Shown here in pieces: positions 25,017 through 35,102 of a stretch of DNA of 64,000 bases. Origin of the DNA: JAFALK01 sp036500605 (GTDB lineage Bacteria; Pseudomonadota; Gammaproteobacteria; Burkholderiales; Burkholderiaceae_C); the NCBI GenBank assembly GCA_036500605.1, contig DASYBU010000036.1, forward strand, positions 10,095 to 74,094, read 5' to 3'. Positions within the stretch are counted from its first letter, which is position 1. Each line of letters starts with the position of its first letter. The position numbers and the translations under genes were made by a program. The notes under the pieces were generated by a model. That model made no database searches and was not told the origin of the DNA. It saw nothing but the letters and a program-made list of their open reading frames with translations.

Positions 25017-25705
25017 CAGGCCTTCTTGGCGACCGGCTTCTTCACCGGCGCCTTCTTGGCGGCGACGGTTTTGGCGGCTGGCCTCTTCGCCGGTGCAGCC
25101 TTCTTGGCCGCCGGCTTGCTCGCCGGCTTGGCAGCACCGACGGTCATGGTCTTGGTGACCTTGCCCGGTGCTGCGCTCTTCACGCCCACGGTCTTGCTGA
25201 CGCCCTTCTTGGCCGGTGCCGCCTTCTTGGCGGGAGCCTTGGCGGCGACCTTCTTGGCTGGTGCGGTCTTGGCTGGCGCCTTCGCAGCCGCCTTCTTGGC
25301 CGCGGGCTTCTTGGCCGGAGCCTCGTTGTCCTCGGACGCCTTCACCAGACGCGTCTCGGTCTCGGCCTTGGTCATCTTGATCGGCTTGCCGCCCCAGATT
25401 TCCTCGAGGTGGTAGTAGTCGCGGATGGCCGGCTGCATCACGTGCACGACGGCGGCGCCGCAGTCCACGATGATCCATTCGCCGTTGTCCTCACCCTCGC
25501 AGCGCATCACCTGCATGCCGCGGCCCTTGACCGTCTCGCGCACGCTGGAAGCCAGCGCCTTGGTCTGACGGTTGCTGGTGCCCGAGGCGATGATCACGCG
25601 CTCGAAGAGCGGCGAGAGGTGCTCGGTATTGAAGACCACAATGTTCTGTGCCTTCACATCTTCCAGACCATCGACGATGGCGCGTTGCAGTTTGCGAATG
25701 TCCAT
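25016..25705 (-). CDS. rsfS: Ribosomal silencing factor RsfS with a long Ala/Lys/Pro-rich tail
   Basis: RsfS binds ribosomal protein uL14 and blocks subunit joining in stationary or starved cells. Residues 1-125 form the normal domain (MDIRKLQRAIVDGLEDVKAQ at the N-terminus, then IIASGTSNRQTKALA, WIIVDCGAAVVHVM, DYYHLEEIWG). Residues 128-229 are an added tail built from repeated PAKK, AAKK and APAKK units, like the histone H1-like tails of some bacterial proteins. Typical RsfS proteins are 105-130 residues. The tail is in frame and ends at the stop that overlaps rlmH. Its role is unknown; nucleic-acid or ribosome binding would fit the charge. Confidence 0.95.
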   Translation of the reverse strand: MDIRKLQRAIVDGLEDVKAQNIVVFNTEHLSPLFERVIIASGTSNRQTKALASSVRETVKGRGMQVMRCEGEDNGEWIIVDCGAAVVHVMQPAIRDYYHLEEIWGGKPIKMTKAETETRLVKASEDNEAPAKKPAAKKAAAKAPAKTAPAKKVAAKAPAKKAAPAKKGVSKTVGVKSAAPGKVTKTMTVGAAKPASKPAAKKAAPAKRPAAKTVAAKKAPVKKPVAKKA

Positions 25706-25709
25706 GCAG

Positions 25710-26300
25710 TTATTGCTCGCTGTAGAGGCCGTGCTGGGCAATATACCCGGCGACAGGCCCGCCCACCAAGGGGCTGATGTCCCCGCTGCCCAACATTGTT
25801 CGGGCTCCGGCGCGGACTGAAGTGGATGAAGTCGTCATCGCTGGCATGTCCAGCTTGATGACGCGATGAGGAATGCGCTCTAACTCAACGTTAGGTCTGA
25901 TCGGCTCCCCGGCCCGGGCCGCCACGGCCAGAGTCACCAGGGGCAGCAGCGCCTGCCAGCGGTGCCAGGTGTGCAGATGCGCGTACTGGTCCTGGCCAAT
26001 GATCAGGGCGAGATTGTCGCCGAGATGCGCCTCGACGGTGTCGATGGTGTAGCTGGGCCCTTGGCGGAGCAGTTCGCAGTCGTCCAGCGCGAAGCGCGGC
26101 TCGCCCGCGATCAGCAGCTCGACCATCGCACGGCGGTGCTCGGGCGCGGCCAGTTGGCGCGGCTTCTGCCACGGGTCGCCAACGGGCACCCACAGCACGC
26201 GATCGAGCTTCAGTTGGTCGAGCGCGGCATGCGCCAGCGCCAGATGGGCCAGGTGCGGCGGATCGAAACTCCCGCCGAACAGGCCGATATTCAGAGCCAT
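25710..26300 (-). CDS. nadD: Nicotinate-nucleotide adenylyltransferase NadD
   Basis: NadD makes nicotinate adenine dinucleotide from nicotinate mononucleotide and ATP in NAD synthesis. The 196-residue protein has the nucleotidyltransferase motif GLFGGSFDPPHLAHLALA, WVPVGDPWQKP, LIIGQDQYAHLHTWHRW and a SSTSVRAG segment corresponding to the (I)SSTxIR motif. Its start overlaps the hemF stop by 10 bases, and its stop lies 4 bases before the rsfS ATG. Confidence 0.95.
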   Translation of the reverse strand: MALNIGLFGGSFDPPHLAHLALAHAALDQLKLDRVLWVPVGDPWQKPRQLAAPEHRRAMVELLIAGEPRFALDDCELLRQGPSYTIDTVEAHLGDNLALIIGQDQYAHLHTWHRWQALLPLVTLAVAARAGEPIRPNVELERIPHRVIKLDMPAMTTSSTSVRAGARTMLGSGDISPLVGGPVAGYIAQHGLYSEQ

Positions 26301-27229
26301 AGATGCGTGGGCGTCTCATGCGCCCAATCCCGAGGACGCAGAAAGTCGCTGTAGAGCCTGGCTTCGGGCGTGCCTTCTTCGGGCGCCCAGTTGTAGCGCC
26401 AGGTCACGTGCGGCGGCATCGACATCAGGATCGATTCGGTGCGCCCGCCCGACTGCAGGCCGAACAAGGTGCCGCGATCGAACACGAGGTTGAACTCAAC
26501 ATAACGGCCACGTCGGTAGGCTTGGAATTCGCGCTGCGGCTCGCCATAGGCAAAGCCCTGGCGGCGCTCGACGATGGGCAGATAAGCCGGCACGAAGGCA
26601 TCGCCGACCGAACGCATCATGGCGAAGGCGGCGTCAAAACCGCCCTCGTTGTAGTCGTCAAAGAAGATCCCGCCCACGCCGCGCGGCTCGGCGCGGTGCT
26701 TGAGGAAGAAATACTCGTCGCACCAGGGCTTGAAGCGTTCGTAAAGACCGGCTCCGTGCGGCGCCAGCGCGGCCTCGCAGGTGCGATGGAAATGTTGCGC
26801 ATCGCGCTCGAAGCCATAGTACGGCGTCAGGTCCATGCCGCCGCCGAACCACACGACCGGCTCGCCGCCCGGCGGCAGCGCCGCGAACATGCGCACGTTC
26901 ATGTGCACGGTCGGCACGAAGGGGTTGTGCGGGTGCAGGACCAGCGAAACCCCCATCGCCTCGAACGGCGCGCCGGCCAGTTCGGGCCGATGCTGCGAGG
27001 CCGAGGGCGGCAGCACGCGGCCACGCACATGCGAGAAATTGACGCCGCCGCGCTCGAACACCGCGCCGCCTTCGATCAGGCGCACGCAGCCGTCGCCCTC
27101 GAGCCGGCCGCCAGGCTCGCGCTCCCAGGCATCCTGGATGAAGGGCTGGCCATCGGCATCCTGCAGGGCCGTGACGATGCGCTGCTGCAGATCGAGCAGG
27201 TAGAGGCGGACGGCGTGGGTATCGGTCAT
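26291..27229 (-). CDS. hemF: Oxygen-dependent coproporphyrinogen-III oxidase HemF
   Basis: HemF decarboxylates coproporphyrinogen III to protoporphyrinogen IX with O2 in heme synthesis. The 312-residue protein shows FERGGVNFSHVRG, the signature HPHNPFVPTVHMNVRMF, WFGGGMDLTPYYGF, FFLKHRAEPRGVGGIFFDDYN and GLQSGGRTESILMSMPP, all typical. The ATG at 27229 overlaps the stop of the acyltransferase gene (ATGA); the frame continuing to 27658 is that gene's shadow. Aerobic heme synthesis implies growth with oxygen. Confidence 0.98.
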   Translation of the reverse strand: MTDTHAVRLYLLDLQQRIVTALQDADGQPFIQDAWEREPGGRLEGDGCVRLIEGGAVFERGGVNFSHVRGRVLPPSASQHRPELAGAPFEAMGVSLVLHPHNPFVPTVHMNVRMFAALPPGGEPVVWFGGGMDLTPYYGFERDAQHFHRTCEAALAPHGAGLYERFKPWCDEYFFLKHRAEPRGVGGIFFDDYNEGGFDAAFAMMRSVGDAFVPAYLPIVERRQGFAYGEPQREFQAYRRGRYVEFNLVFDRGTLFGLQSGGRTESILMSMPPHVTWRYNWAPEEGTPEARLYSDFLRPRDWAHETPTHLWL

Positions 27230-27843
27230 GAGCGGAGCCTGACCGGGCCGGCTTGATCGGGGCGTTTGGCGCGGCTGCCATCCAGATGCCCGGCCATCAG
27301 CGCAAAGTCTTTCTCGGCATCGCCCGTGATCTCGATGAACTGCTTGAAGCGCACGATCTTCTCCAGATAGTCCAGGCTCGCCAGGCCGACCGGCACGGCG
27401 GCCTGCTTGGCCACCATATAGGCGCCCGAGCGCCAGCCCGGCGCGAAGGAACGCGTGCCTTCGGGCGCCACGGCGAGCCAGTACATCTCGCCAAGCTCGC
27501 GTGCTTGCACCATCTGCTCGGCGGTGTCTGCAACCATGCCGTTGCGACTGCTGCGATTGACGGCCACGCCGCCGATCCAGCGCACCCAGGGGCCGAACAC
27601 CGGTGCCTTGAACAAGCTGTCCTTGGCCCAGAAACGCACCGGAATGCCGATCGCCCATTTGGCGAAGATCCCGATCACGAAATCCCAGTTGGAGGTGTGC
27701 GGGTAGAACATCACCACGCCTTGCAAACGGGGCAATCCTTCAAACTCCACGCGCCAGCCGAACAGGCGCATCAGGAATCTCGCCACGGTGCTGCCATGCA
27801 ACTGCACCGGCAGCGGGCCGGGAATCAGCCTGGGTTCTGTCAT
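27226..27843 (-). CDS. PlsC-like lysophospholipid acyltransferase family protein
   Basis: The 205-residue protein carries the acyltransferase motifs HTSNWD (HxxxxD), the segment FGPWVRWIGGVAVNRSSR, and PEGTRSFAPGWRSGAYM in place of the usual FPEGTRS-K. It would transfer an acyl chain to a lysophospholipid or glycolipid at the inner membrane. The acceptor is unknown, since family members include plsC relatives and ornithine-lipid enzymes. It overlaps both purD and hemF by four bases. Confidence 0.85.
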   Translation of the reverse strand: MTEPRLIPGPLPVQLHGSTVARFLMRLFGWRVEFEGLPRLQGVVMFYPHTSNWDFVIGIFAKWAIGIPVRFWAKDSLFKAPVFGPWVRWIGGVAVNRSSRNGMVADTAEQMVQARELGEMYWLAVAPEGTRSFAPGWRSGAYMVAKQAAVPVGLASLDYLEKIVRFKQFIEITGDAEKDFALMAGHLDGSRAKRPDQAGPVRLRS

Positions 27844-29120
27844 CGTTTGATCGCGCGATAGCCGATGTCATGGCGGTACTGCATGCCCTTGAATTGAATG
27901 GTCTTGAGGGTTTCATAGGCGTGCTGCTGCGCGGTGCGGGCCGATTCACCCAGCGCAGTCACACACAGCACGCGGCCACCGCTGGTGCGCAGATCGCCGC
28001 CCAGGCCGGTCGTGCCGGCATGGAAGACCATCGCATCCTCGGCATCGGCCGGCAGGCCGGTGATCGTGTCGCCCTTGCGCGGCGAGAGCGGATAGCCTTC
28101 GGCCGCCATCACCACGCCGAGCGCCACGCGACGGTCCCATTGCAGGTCGACCTGGTCGAGCGTGCCGTCGGTCGCGTGCATCAGCACTTCGAACAGATCG
28201 CTCTTCAGGCGCATCATGATCGGCTGCGTCTCGGGGTCGCCCATGCGGGTGTTGAACTCAACCGTGCGCGGATCGCCATGCTCGTCGATCATCAGGCCGG
28301 CGTAGAGGAAGCCGGTGAAGGGAATGCCGTCCTTGGCCATGCCATGGATCGTCGGCAGGATGATCTCGTGCATCACCTTGGCATGCACGTTGGGCGTCAC
28401 GACCGGCGCGGGCGAGTAGGCGCCCATGCCGCCGGTATTCGGGCCTTCGTCGGCGTCGAGCAGGCGCTTGTGATCCTGGCTGGTGGCCAGCGAAACCACC
28501 TGCTTGCCATCGCACAGCACGATGAAGCTGGCTTCCTCGCCGGCCAGGAACTGCTCGATCACCACGCAGGCGCCGCCCGCGTTGTGGGTCACGCCGAGCT
28601 TGTTGTCTTCGAGGATCCAGTCGATCGCCTCATGCGCTTCAGGCAGCGTCATGGCCACGACCACGCCCTTGCCCGCCGCCAGGCCATCGGCCTTGATCAC
28701 GATCGGGGCGCCCATGCGGTCCACATAGGCGTGGGCCGAAGGCGCGTCGCCAAAGGTTTCGTACGCGGCGGTCGGGATGCCGTGGCGCTTCATGAAGTCC
28801 TTGGCGAAAGCCTTGCTCGATTCGAGCTGTGCCGCCGCCTTGGTCGGACCAAAGATGCGCAGGCCGCGGGCACGGAATTCATCGACCACGCCGGCCGCCA
28901 GATAGACCTCGGGCCCGACCACCGTCAGCGCGATCTTCTCGGCTTCCGCAAAGTCGGCCAGCGCCTTCACGTCGGTGATGGGCACGTTCTTCAGCACCGG
29001 ATTGCTCGCGGTGCCGCCATTGCCGGGCGCCACATAGACCTGGCTCACGCGCTGGCCTTGCGCCAGCTTCCAGGCGAGGGCGTGTTCACGCCCGCCATTG
29101 CCAAGGACGAGAACTTTCAT
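27840..29120 (-). CDS. purD: Phosphoribosylamine-glycine ligase PurD
   Basis: PurD joins glycine to phosphoribosylamine in the second step of purine synthesis. The 426-residue protein has the N-terminal VLVLGNGGREHALAWKLA, the ATP-grasp segments FMKRHGIPTA, IVIKADGLAAGKGV and FLAGEEASFIVLCDG, and RMGDPETQ near residue 290. It starts within the stop of yebC (ATGA overlap) and ends within the start of the acyltransferase gene. Confidence 0.98.
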   Translation of the reverse strand: MKVLVLGNGGREHALAWKLAQGQRVSQVYVAPGNGGTASNPVLKNVPITDVKALADFAEAEKIALTVVGPEVYLAAGVVDEFRARGLRIFGPTKAAAQLESSKAFAKDFMKRHGIPTAAYETFGDAPSAHAYVDRMGAPIVIKADGLAAGKGVVVAMTLPEAHEAIDWILEDNKLGVTHNAGGACVVIEQFLAGEEASFIVLCDGKQVVSLATSQDHKRLLDADEGPNTGGMGAYSPAPVVTPNVHAKVMHEIILPTIHGMAKDGIPFTGFLYAGLMIDEHGDPRTVEFNTRMGDPETQPIMMRLKSDLFEVLMHATDGTLDQVDLQWDRRVALGVVMAAEGYPLSPRKGDTITGLPADAEDAMVFHAGTTGLGGDLRTSGGRVLCVTALGESARTAQQHAYETLKTIQFKGMQYRHDIGYRAIKR

Positions 29121-29845
29121 GCTTGCTCGATATTTGCGTTGTGGAAGACGTCTTGTACGTCATCGAGGTCTTCGATCACGTCGAGAAGTTTCTGCATTCT
29201 TTCGGCGTCGTCGCCGCTCAGGTCGACCGTGTTCTCGGCGCGCATCGTGACCTCGGCGATTTCGGGCTTCAGGCCCGCGGCTTCGAGCGCGTTCTTCACG
29301 GCCTCGAACTGGTTCGGCGCTGTCAGCACTTCGATGGCGCCGTCGCCATCAGTGATCACATCGTCCGCACCGGCTTCCAGCGCGACTTCCATGACCTTGT
29401 CTTCCGAGGTGCCCGGCGCGAACACCATCTGGCCGCAATGCTTGAACTGGAACGCGACCGAGCCATCGGTGCCCAGGTTGCCGCCGTACTTGCTGAAGGC
29501 GTGGCGCACTTCAGCGACAGTACGAACGCGGTTGTCGGTCATGGTGTCGACGATCACCGCAGCGCCGCCGATGCCATAGCCTTCGTAGCGGATTTCCTCG
29601 TAGACCACGCCATCGAGATTGCCCGTGGCCTTGTCGACATTGCGCTTGATGTTGTCGGCCGGCATGTTGGCGGCCTTGGCTTTCTCGATCGCCAGGCGCA
29701 GCCGCGGGTTCATGGCCACGTCGCCGCCACCGGTGCGCGCGGACACGATGATTTCACGGGTAAGGCGGGTCCAGATCTTGCCGCGCTTGTCGTCCTGACG
29801 GCCCTTGCGGTGCTGGATATTGGCCCATTTGGAATGACCTGCCAT
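29117..29845 (-). CDS. YebC/PmpR-family protein
   Basis: The 242-residue cytoplasmic protein has the strongly conserved N-terminus MAGHSKWANIQHRKGRQD, RLRLAIEKAKAANMPADNI and YEGYGIGGAAVIVD-like segments. Members bind DNA as regulators, and recent work places a YebC branch at the ribosome, easing translation of proline stretches; which applies here is not visible. The start at 29845 is preceded by an AGAACAGG-type site, and 14 residues of a longer frame are rejected. It heads the purD-hemF-nadD cluster. Confidence 0.95.
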   Translation of the reverse strand: MAGHSKWANIQHRKGRQDDKRGKIWTRLTREIIVSARTGGGDVAMNPRLRLAIEKAKAANMPADNIKRNVDKATGNLDGVVYEEIRYEGYGIGGAAVIVDTMTDNRVRTVAEVRHAFSKYGGNLGTDGSVAFQFKHCGQMVFAPGTSEDKVMEVALEAGADDVITDGDGAIEVLTAPNQFEAVKNALEAAGLKPEIAEVTMRAENTVDLSGDDAERMQKLLDVIEDLDDVQDVFHNANIEQA

Positions 29846-29904
29846 CGCCTGTTCTCTTTCTGTCTCGTAGCTTGGATAGACTGGCATTTTAGTCTGGAGC
29901 CCTC

Positions 29905-31434
<1,530 letters not shown>

Positions 31435-31580
31435 CAGCGCCCAGGAGTTGTTGCCAGAACAACATTGCGACAGCTTTTCAGGTGTTTCCCCGCGCTGTTC
31501 AGTGACATCATCCATAGCGCGGTGCAGTCAGGCCCGTCTCATGGCTCATTGAAGAACCCCCGAAACCGGAGCTTCCAGGA

Positions 31581-33452
31581 ATGAACTTCCTCAAGAATCT
31601 GAAGATCGGGCCGCGCCTTGCGCTGGCCTTCGGCAGCGTGCTGGTCATGATGCTCGTGATCGCCGCGGTGGGCCTCTCCGGCATCTCCACGGTCAACGCT
31701 GGTCTCAAGTCCATGTACGAAGACCGGGCGGTGCCGCTCGCGCAACTGAGCGAGGTCGAATACATCTTCGTACGCAATCGCGTGCTGATCATGGACATCC
31801 TGGCGCGCCCCGAGGCGGCCAATATCGAGAAACGCTCAGCCGAACTCAAGACCAATATCGCGCGCGCCAGCGAGCTCATCAAGGCCTATACGGGCACCGA
31901 GATGACCAGCGAGGAAAAAGGCCTGGCGGACGACTTTACACAGAAGCGCATCGACTACAACAACAAGGGCCTGCTTCCAATCCGCGACGCAGTCGCCGCA
32001 GGAAAGATGGATGAGGCGCAGAAGATCTATCTCGATGTGGTTTCGGCGGGCGCGCCGGCCATCGAGAAGATCATCACGCGTCTGGTGAAGATCCAGGTCG
32101 AAGCGAGCCAGGCACTGTACGAATCGGCGAACCACACGAAGACCACCGCCAACACGACGGCCATCGTCGTCTCGCTGCTCGCGCTGCTGGTGGGCGCGGG
32201 CCTGGCCTGGGCCATCACCGTCTCGATCACCGGTCCGGTCAATCAGGCGGTGGACCTGGCCGAGACCGTGGCCGCGGGCGACCTGACGCGCTCCGTCCAC
32301 GTCGAAGGCAAGGACGAAGTGGCCACGCTCCTGCGCGCGCTCGGCGCCATGACCGAGTCGCTGGTCAAGATCGTCGCCCAGGTGCGCGCCAGCTCCGACT
32401 CCATTGCGACCGGCTCGGCCGAAATCGCGACCGGCAACGCCGATCTGTCGCAGCGCACCGAGGAGCAGGCTTCGAGCCTCGAAGAAACCGCCGCCTCGAT
32501 GGAACAGATGAACGCGACGGTCAAGCAGAACGCCGACACCGCCCAGATGGCGACCCAGCTCGCCACCTCGGCCAGCGGCGTGGCGGCCAAGGGCGGCGCG
32601 GTGGTGGCCCAGGTGATCACCACGATGGAAGACATCACGGCCAGCTCGCGCAAGATCAACGACATCATCGGCGTGATCGACGGCATCGCCTTCCAGACCA
32701 ACATCCTGGCGCTGAACGCCGCCGTGGAAGCGGCCCGTGCCGGCGAACAGGGCCGCGGTTTTGCAGTCGTGGCCGGCGAGGTCCGCACGCTGGCCCAGCG
32801 CAGCGCGCAGGCCGCCAAGGAGATCAAGGCCCTGATCGGCCAGAGCGTCGAGAAGGTCGACGCCGGTTCGCGCCTGGTGGGCGAAGCGGGTACGACGATG
32901 GATGAGATCGTCGCCCAGGTGAAGCGCGTGGCCGACCTGATCGGCGAGATCGGCGCCGCCACCCGCGAGCAGACGGTCGGCATCGGCCAGGTCAGCGAGG
33001 CCGTCACGCAACTGGACCGCGTGACGCAGCAGAACGCGGCGCTGGTCGAAGAATCCGCCGCAGCAGCCGAAAGCCTCAAGCAGCAGGCTGCGCGCATGAC
33101 GCAGGTGGTCGGCGTGTTCAAGCTCGATGCCTCGGCCGCGCGCAGCGTGGCGAGCGCGGCTCCCGCGCCGACGTACAAGGCACCGGCCTACAAGGCGCCG
33201 GCCGCCAAGCCCGTGGCAAAGGCGTCGCTGAAGCCGGCGACCGCTTCGCCCATTCCGGTTGCGTCTTCGGCTGCGTCGAACAAGCCCGTTAGCAAGCCGG
33301 TCAGCAAGCCCGCCATCACCAAGCCCGCGCTGCGCAAGCCGCTCACCAGTCCGACCGGCAAGTCGCCTCTGACCAAGCCCGGCGCGGCGGCGGCGCCTCG
33401 TCCGGCGCCCTCGCCCGCGCCGGCCGCTGACGGCGATTGGGAGACCTTCTAA
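31581..33452 (+). CDS. Methyl-accepting chemotaxis protein with a CheR-binding tail
   Basis: The 623-residue receptor has a helix at about 13-34, a periplasmic four-helix-bundle sensor (about 35-190), a second helix, a HAMP domain (ITGPVNQAVDLAETVAAGDL), a long methylation and signalling coiled coil, and the hairpin tip IAFQTNILALNAAVEAARAGEQGRGFAVVA. After the coil comes a roughly 100-residue linker rich in Ala, Pro and Lys (repeats such as NKPVSKPVSKP), and the chain ends DWETF, the pentapeptide that tethers CheR and CheB in high-abundance receptors. The ligand is unknown. A strong terminator follows. Confidence 0.96.
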   Translation: MNFLKNLKIGPRLALAFGSVLVMMLVIAAVGLSGISTVNAGLKSMYEDRAVPLAQLSEVEYIFVRNRVLIMDILARPEAANIEKRSAELKTNIARASELIKAYTGTEMTSEEKGLADDFTQKRIDYNNKGLLPIRDAVAAGKMDEAQKIYLDVVSAGAPAIEKIITRLVKIQVEASQALYESANHTKTTANTTAIVVSLLALLVGAGLAWAITVSITGPVNQAVDLAETVAAGDLTRSVHVEGKDEVATLLRALGAMTESLVKIVAQVRASSDSIATGSAEIATGNADLSQRTEEQASSLEETAASMEQMNATVKQNADTAQMATQLATSASGVAAKGGAVVAQVITTMEDITASSRKINDIIGVIDGIAFQTNILALNAAVEAARAGEQGRGFAVVAGEVRTLAQRSAQAAKEIKALIGQSVEKVDAGSRLVGEAGTTMDEIVAQVKRVADLIGEIGAATREQTVGIGQVSEAVTQLDRVTQQNAALVEESAAAAESLKQQAARMTQVVGVFKLDASAARSVASAAPAPTYKAPAYKAPAAKPVAKASLKPATASPIPVASSAASNKPVSKPVSKPAITKPALRKPLTSPTGKSPLTKPGAAAAPRPAPSPAPAADGDWETF

Positions 33453-33486
33453 GCACACGGCGAGCCTTCAAACGCTCCACCACTCA

Positions 33487-33525
33487 CGCCGCCCGGCTGC
33501 CATTCGCGCAGCCGGGCGGCGTTTT
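33487..33525 (+). terminator. Terminator of the chemoreceptor gene
   Basis: CGCCGCCCGGCTG (33487-33499) and CAGCCGGGCGGCG (33509-33521) form a perfect 13-bp stem followed by TTTT, 34 bases after the stop. Confidence 0.92.
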
Positions 33526-33600
33526 GTCGCAAGGGCCTCGCGGCCGAAGCGACGCCCCAGCAACATGCAGGCATCGTTCAACAACAGACGGAGCCTCCCC

Positions 33601-34098
33601 ATGCAACTCGCCCTCGACATCGTTCAGCACATCCCCCTCTGGGTCTGGGCCATCCTCGCCTTCATCCTCGTGATGGGCACCCGCCAGCTGCGCGAGACGC
33701 GCATGCAGCGCACCCGGTTGCTGGTGCTGCCCGCCGTCTGGCTGGTCTTCGGCGCCTGGGGCGTGACGAAGTCCTTCGGCACGGAAGCCGTGCCCCTGCT
33801 GGCCTGGGCGATCGGTCTGGTCGCCAGCCTGGCGCTGGTCAGGACCTTGAAATGGCCCGGCCAGTCGCGCTTTGAAGCAGCGACCCAGGCCTATGTCGTG
33901 CCGGGCAGCGTGCTGCCGCTGATCATCATGCTCGGCATCTTCTGCGCCAAGTTCACGCTCGGCGTCAGCCTGGCCATGCATCCGATGCTGGCCCAGGGTC
34001 TGTTGTTTGCCACCGGCTTCAGCCTGCTGTTCGGTGTTTTGAGCGGTACGCTCCTGGGCCGTTCCATCACCATCCTCAGTCGCGCCAAGTCATCATGA
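33601..34098 (+). CDS. Small integral membrane protein in the LytS/LytTR operon
   Basis: The 165-residue protein is almost entirely hydrophobic, with about five membrane helices (IPLWVWAILAFILVMG first). It resembles short uncharacterised inner-membrane proteins, possibly the DUF6622 group, but I do not assign a function. The ATG at 33601 follows CGGAG by seven bases; a frame from 33565 adds 12 residues with no hydrophobic start. Its stop overlaps the histidine-kinase start (ATGA), so it is translated with the two-component pair and may act as its sensor partner or target. Confidence 0.8.
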   Translation: MQLALDIVQHIPLWVWAILAFILVMGTRQLRETRMQRTRLLVLPAVWLVFGAWGVTKSFGTEAVPLLAWAIGLVASLALVRTLKWPGQSRFEAATQAYVVPGSVLPLIIMLGIFCAKFTLGVSLAMHPMLAQGLLFATGFSLLFGVLSGTLLGRSITILSRAKSS

Positions 34099-35102
34099 AT
34101 CTTTCGCTCTCCAATGTGCGGCGCCAGGTGCGGATCGTCGCCGTGACCACGGCGATCTTCACCGCGATCTTCGTACTGGCCTTCAAGCAGCCCGTCGGCT
34201 CGACCCTGCTGTACTGCGCCAGCATCACGATCTGCTGCTGGGTGCTGATGCAATCGGCGCGCGTGCTGCTCTGCAAGCTGCTGCACCGCGAGAACCTGGG
34301 CTGGTTGCTGGTGATCCCGATGCTGGTGTGCGTCACGCCCCTGGGCTATACGGCCGGCACCTGGTTCGCCGACAGCATCCTCGGCGTGCACACGCCGACC
34401 CTGTTGGAGATCGACGCCCGCAGTGTGCTCTTCCTGCTGCTGATGTCCTTGCTGCCCGGCGTGGCGATTGCCTACTACCTCAGCAGCCAGGCGCAGTTGG
34501 CCAAGGCCAAGGCCCAGGCCGCCGAACAGCAACTGCGCGCCCTACAAGCTCAGCTGGAGCCACACATGCTGTTCAACACGCTGGCCAATCTGCGCGCGCT
34601 GATCACGCTGGACCCGCCGCGCGCGCTGACCATGCTCGACCAGCTGATCTCCTTCCTGCGCGCCACGCTGCAGGCCTCGCGCACCGGCACGCATTCACTG
34701 GCGGATGAATTTGCGCGGCTCGCCGACTATCTGGCGCTGATGCAGGTGCGGATGCAGGATCGGCTGCGGCCGGTGCTCGATCTCCCGCCCGAGCTGGCCA
34801 ACGCCCAGGTCCCGCCCATGCTGCTGCAACCGCTGGTCGAAAACGCGATCAAGCATGGCCTGGAGCCTTCGATCGAAGGCGGCGAGCTGCGTATCAGCGC
34901 CCGCCGCGAAGGCTCGAAGCTCCTGCTCGAAGTGGCCGACAGCGGCGTCGGCCTGAGCGACGCGCCGAGCACCGGCACCCAGTTCGGCCTTCACCAGATC
35001 CGCGAGCGTTTGGCGACGAGCCACGGCGCTAATGCCAACCTCACACTGACCGCCAACCCGCAAGGCGGCGCTATTGCCACCATCACCCTGCCCTTGCCAT
35101 GA
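34095..35102 (+). CDS. LytS/AlgZ-type sensor histidine kinase
   Basis: The 335-residue kinase has four or five N-terminal helices (about residues 15-140) without a large sensor domain, then the His_kinase domain with the phospho-acceptor region LQAQLEPHMLFNTLANLRALI, and a HATPase domain with N-box PLVENAIKHGLEP and G-box ADSGVGLSD. It is coupled to the upstream membrane protein and the downstream regulator, each by a four-base overlap. The signal is unknown; kinases of this family often sense the membrane or small metabolites. Confidence 0.93.
   Translation: MNLSLSNVRRQVRIVAVTTAIFTAIFVLAFKQPVGSTLLYCASITICCWVLMQSARVLLCKLLHRENLGWLLVIPMLVCVTPLGYTAGTWFADSILGVHTPTLLEIDARSVLFLLLMSLLPGVAIAYYLSSQAQLAKAKAQAAEQQLRALQAQLEPHMLFNTLANLRALITLDPPRALTMLDQLISFLRATLQASRTGTHSLADEFARLADYLALMQVRMQDRLRPVLDLPPELANAQVPPMLLQPLVENAIKHGLEPSIEGGELRISARREGSKLLLEVADSGVGLSDAPSTGTQFGLHQIRERLATSHGANANLTLTANPQGGAIATITLPLP

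Noticed and set aside
25016..25400. Lysine/alanine repeats as a mobile or satellite DNA repeat
   Set aside because: The repeats are in frame, vary in codons and belong to the RsfS tail.
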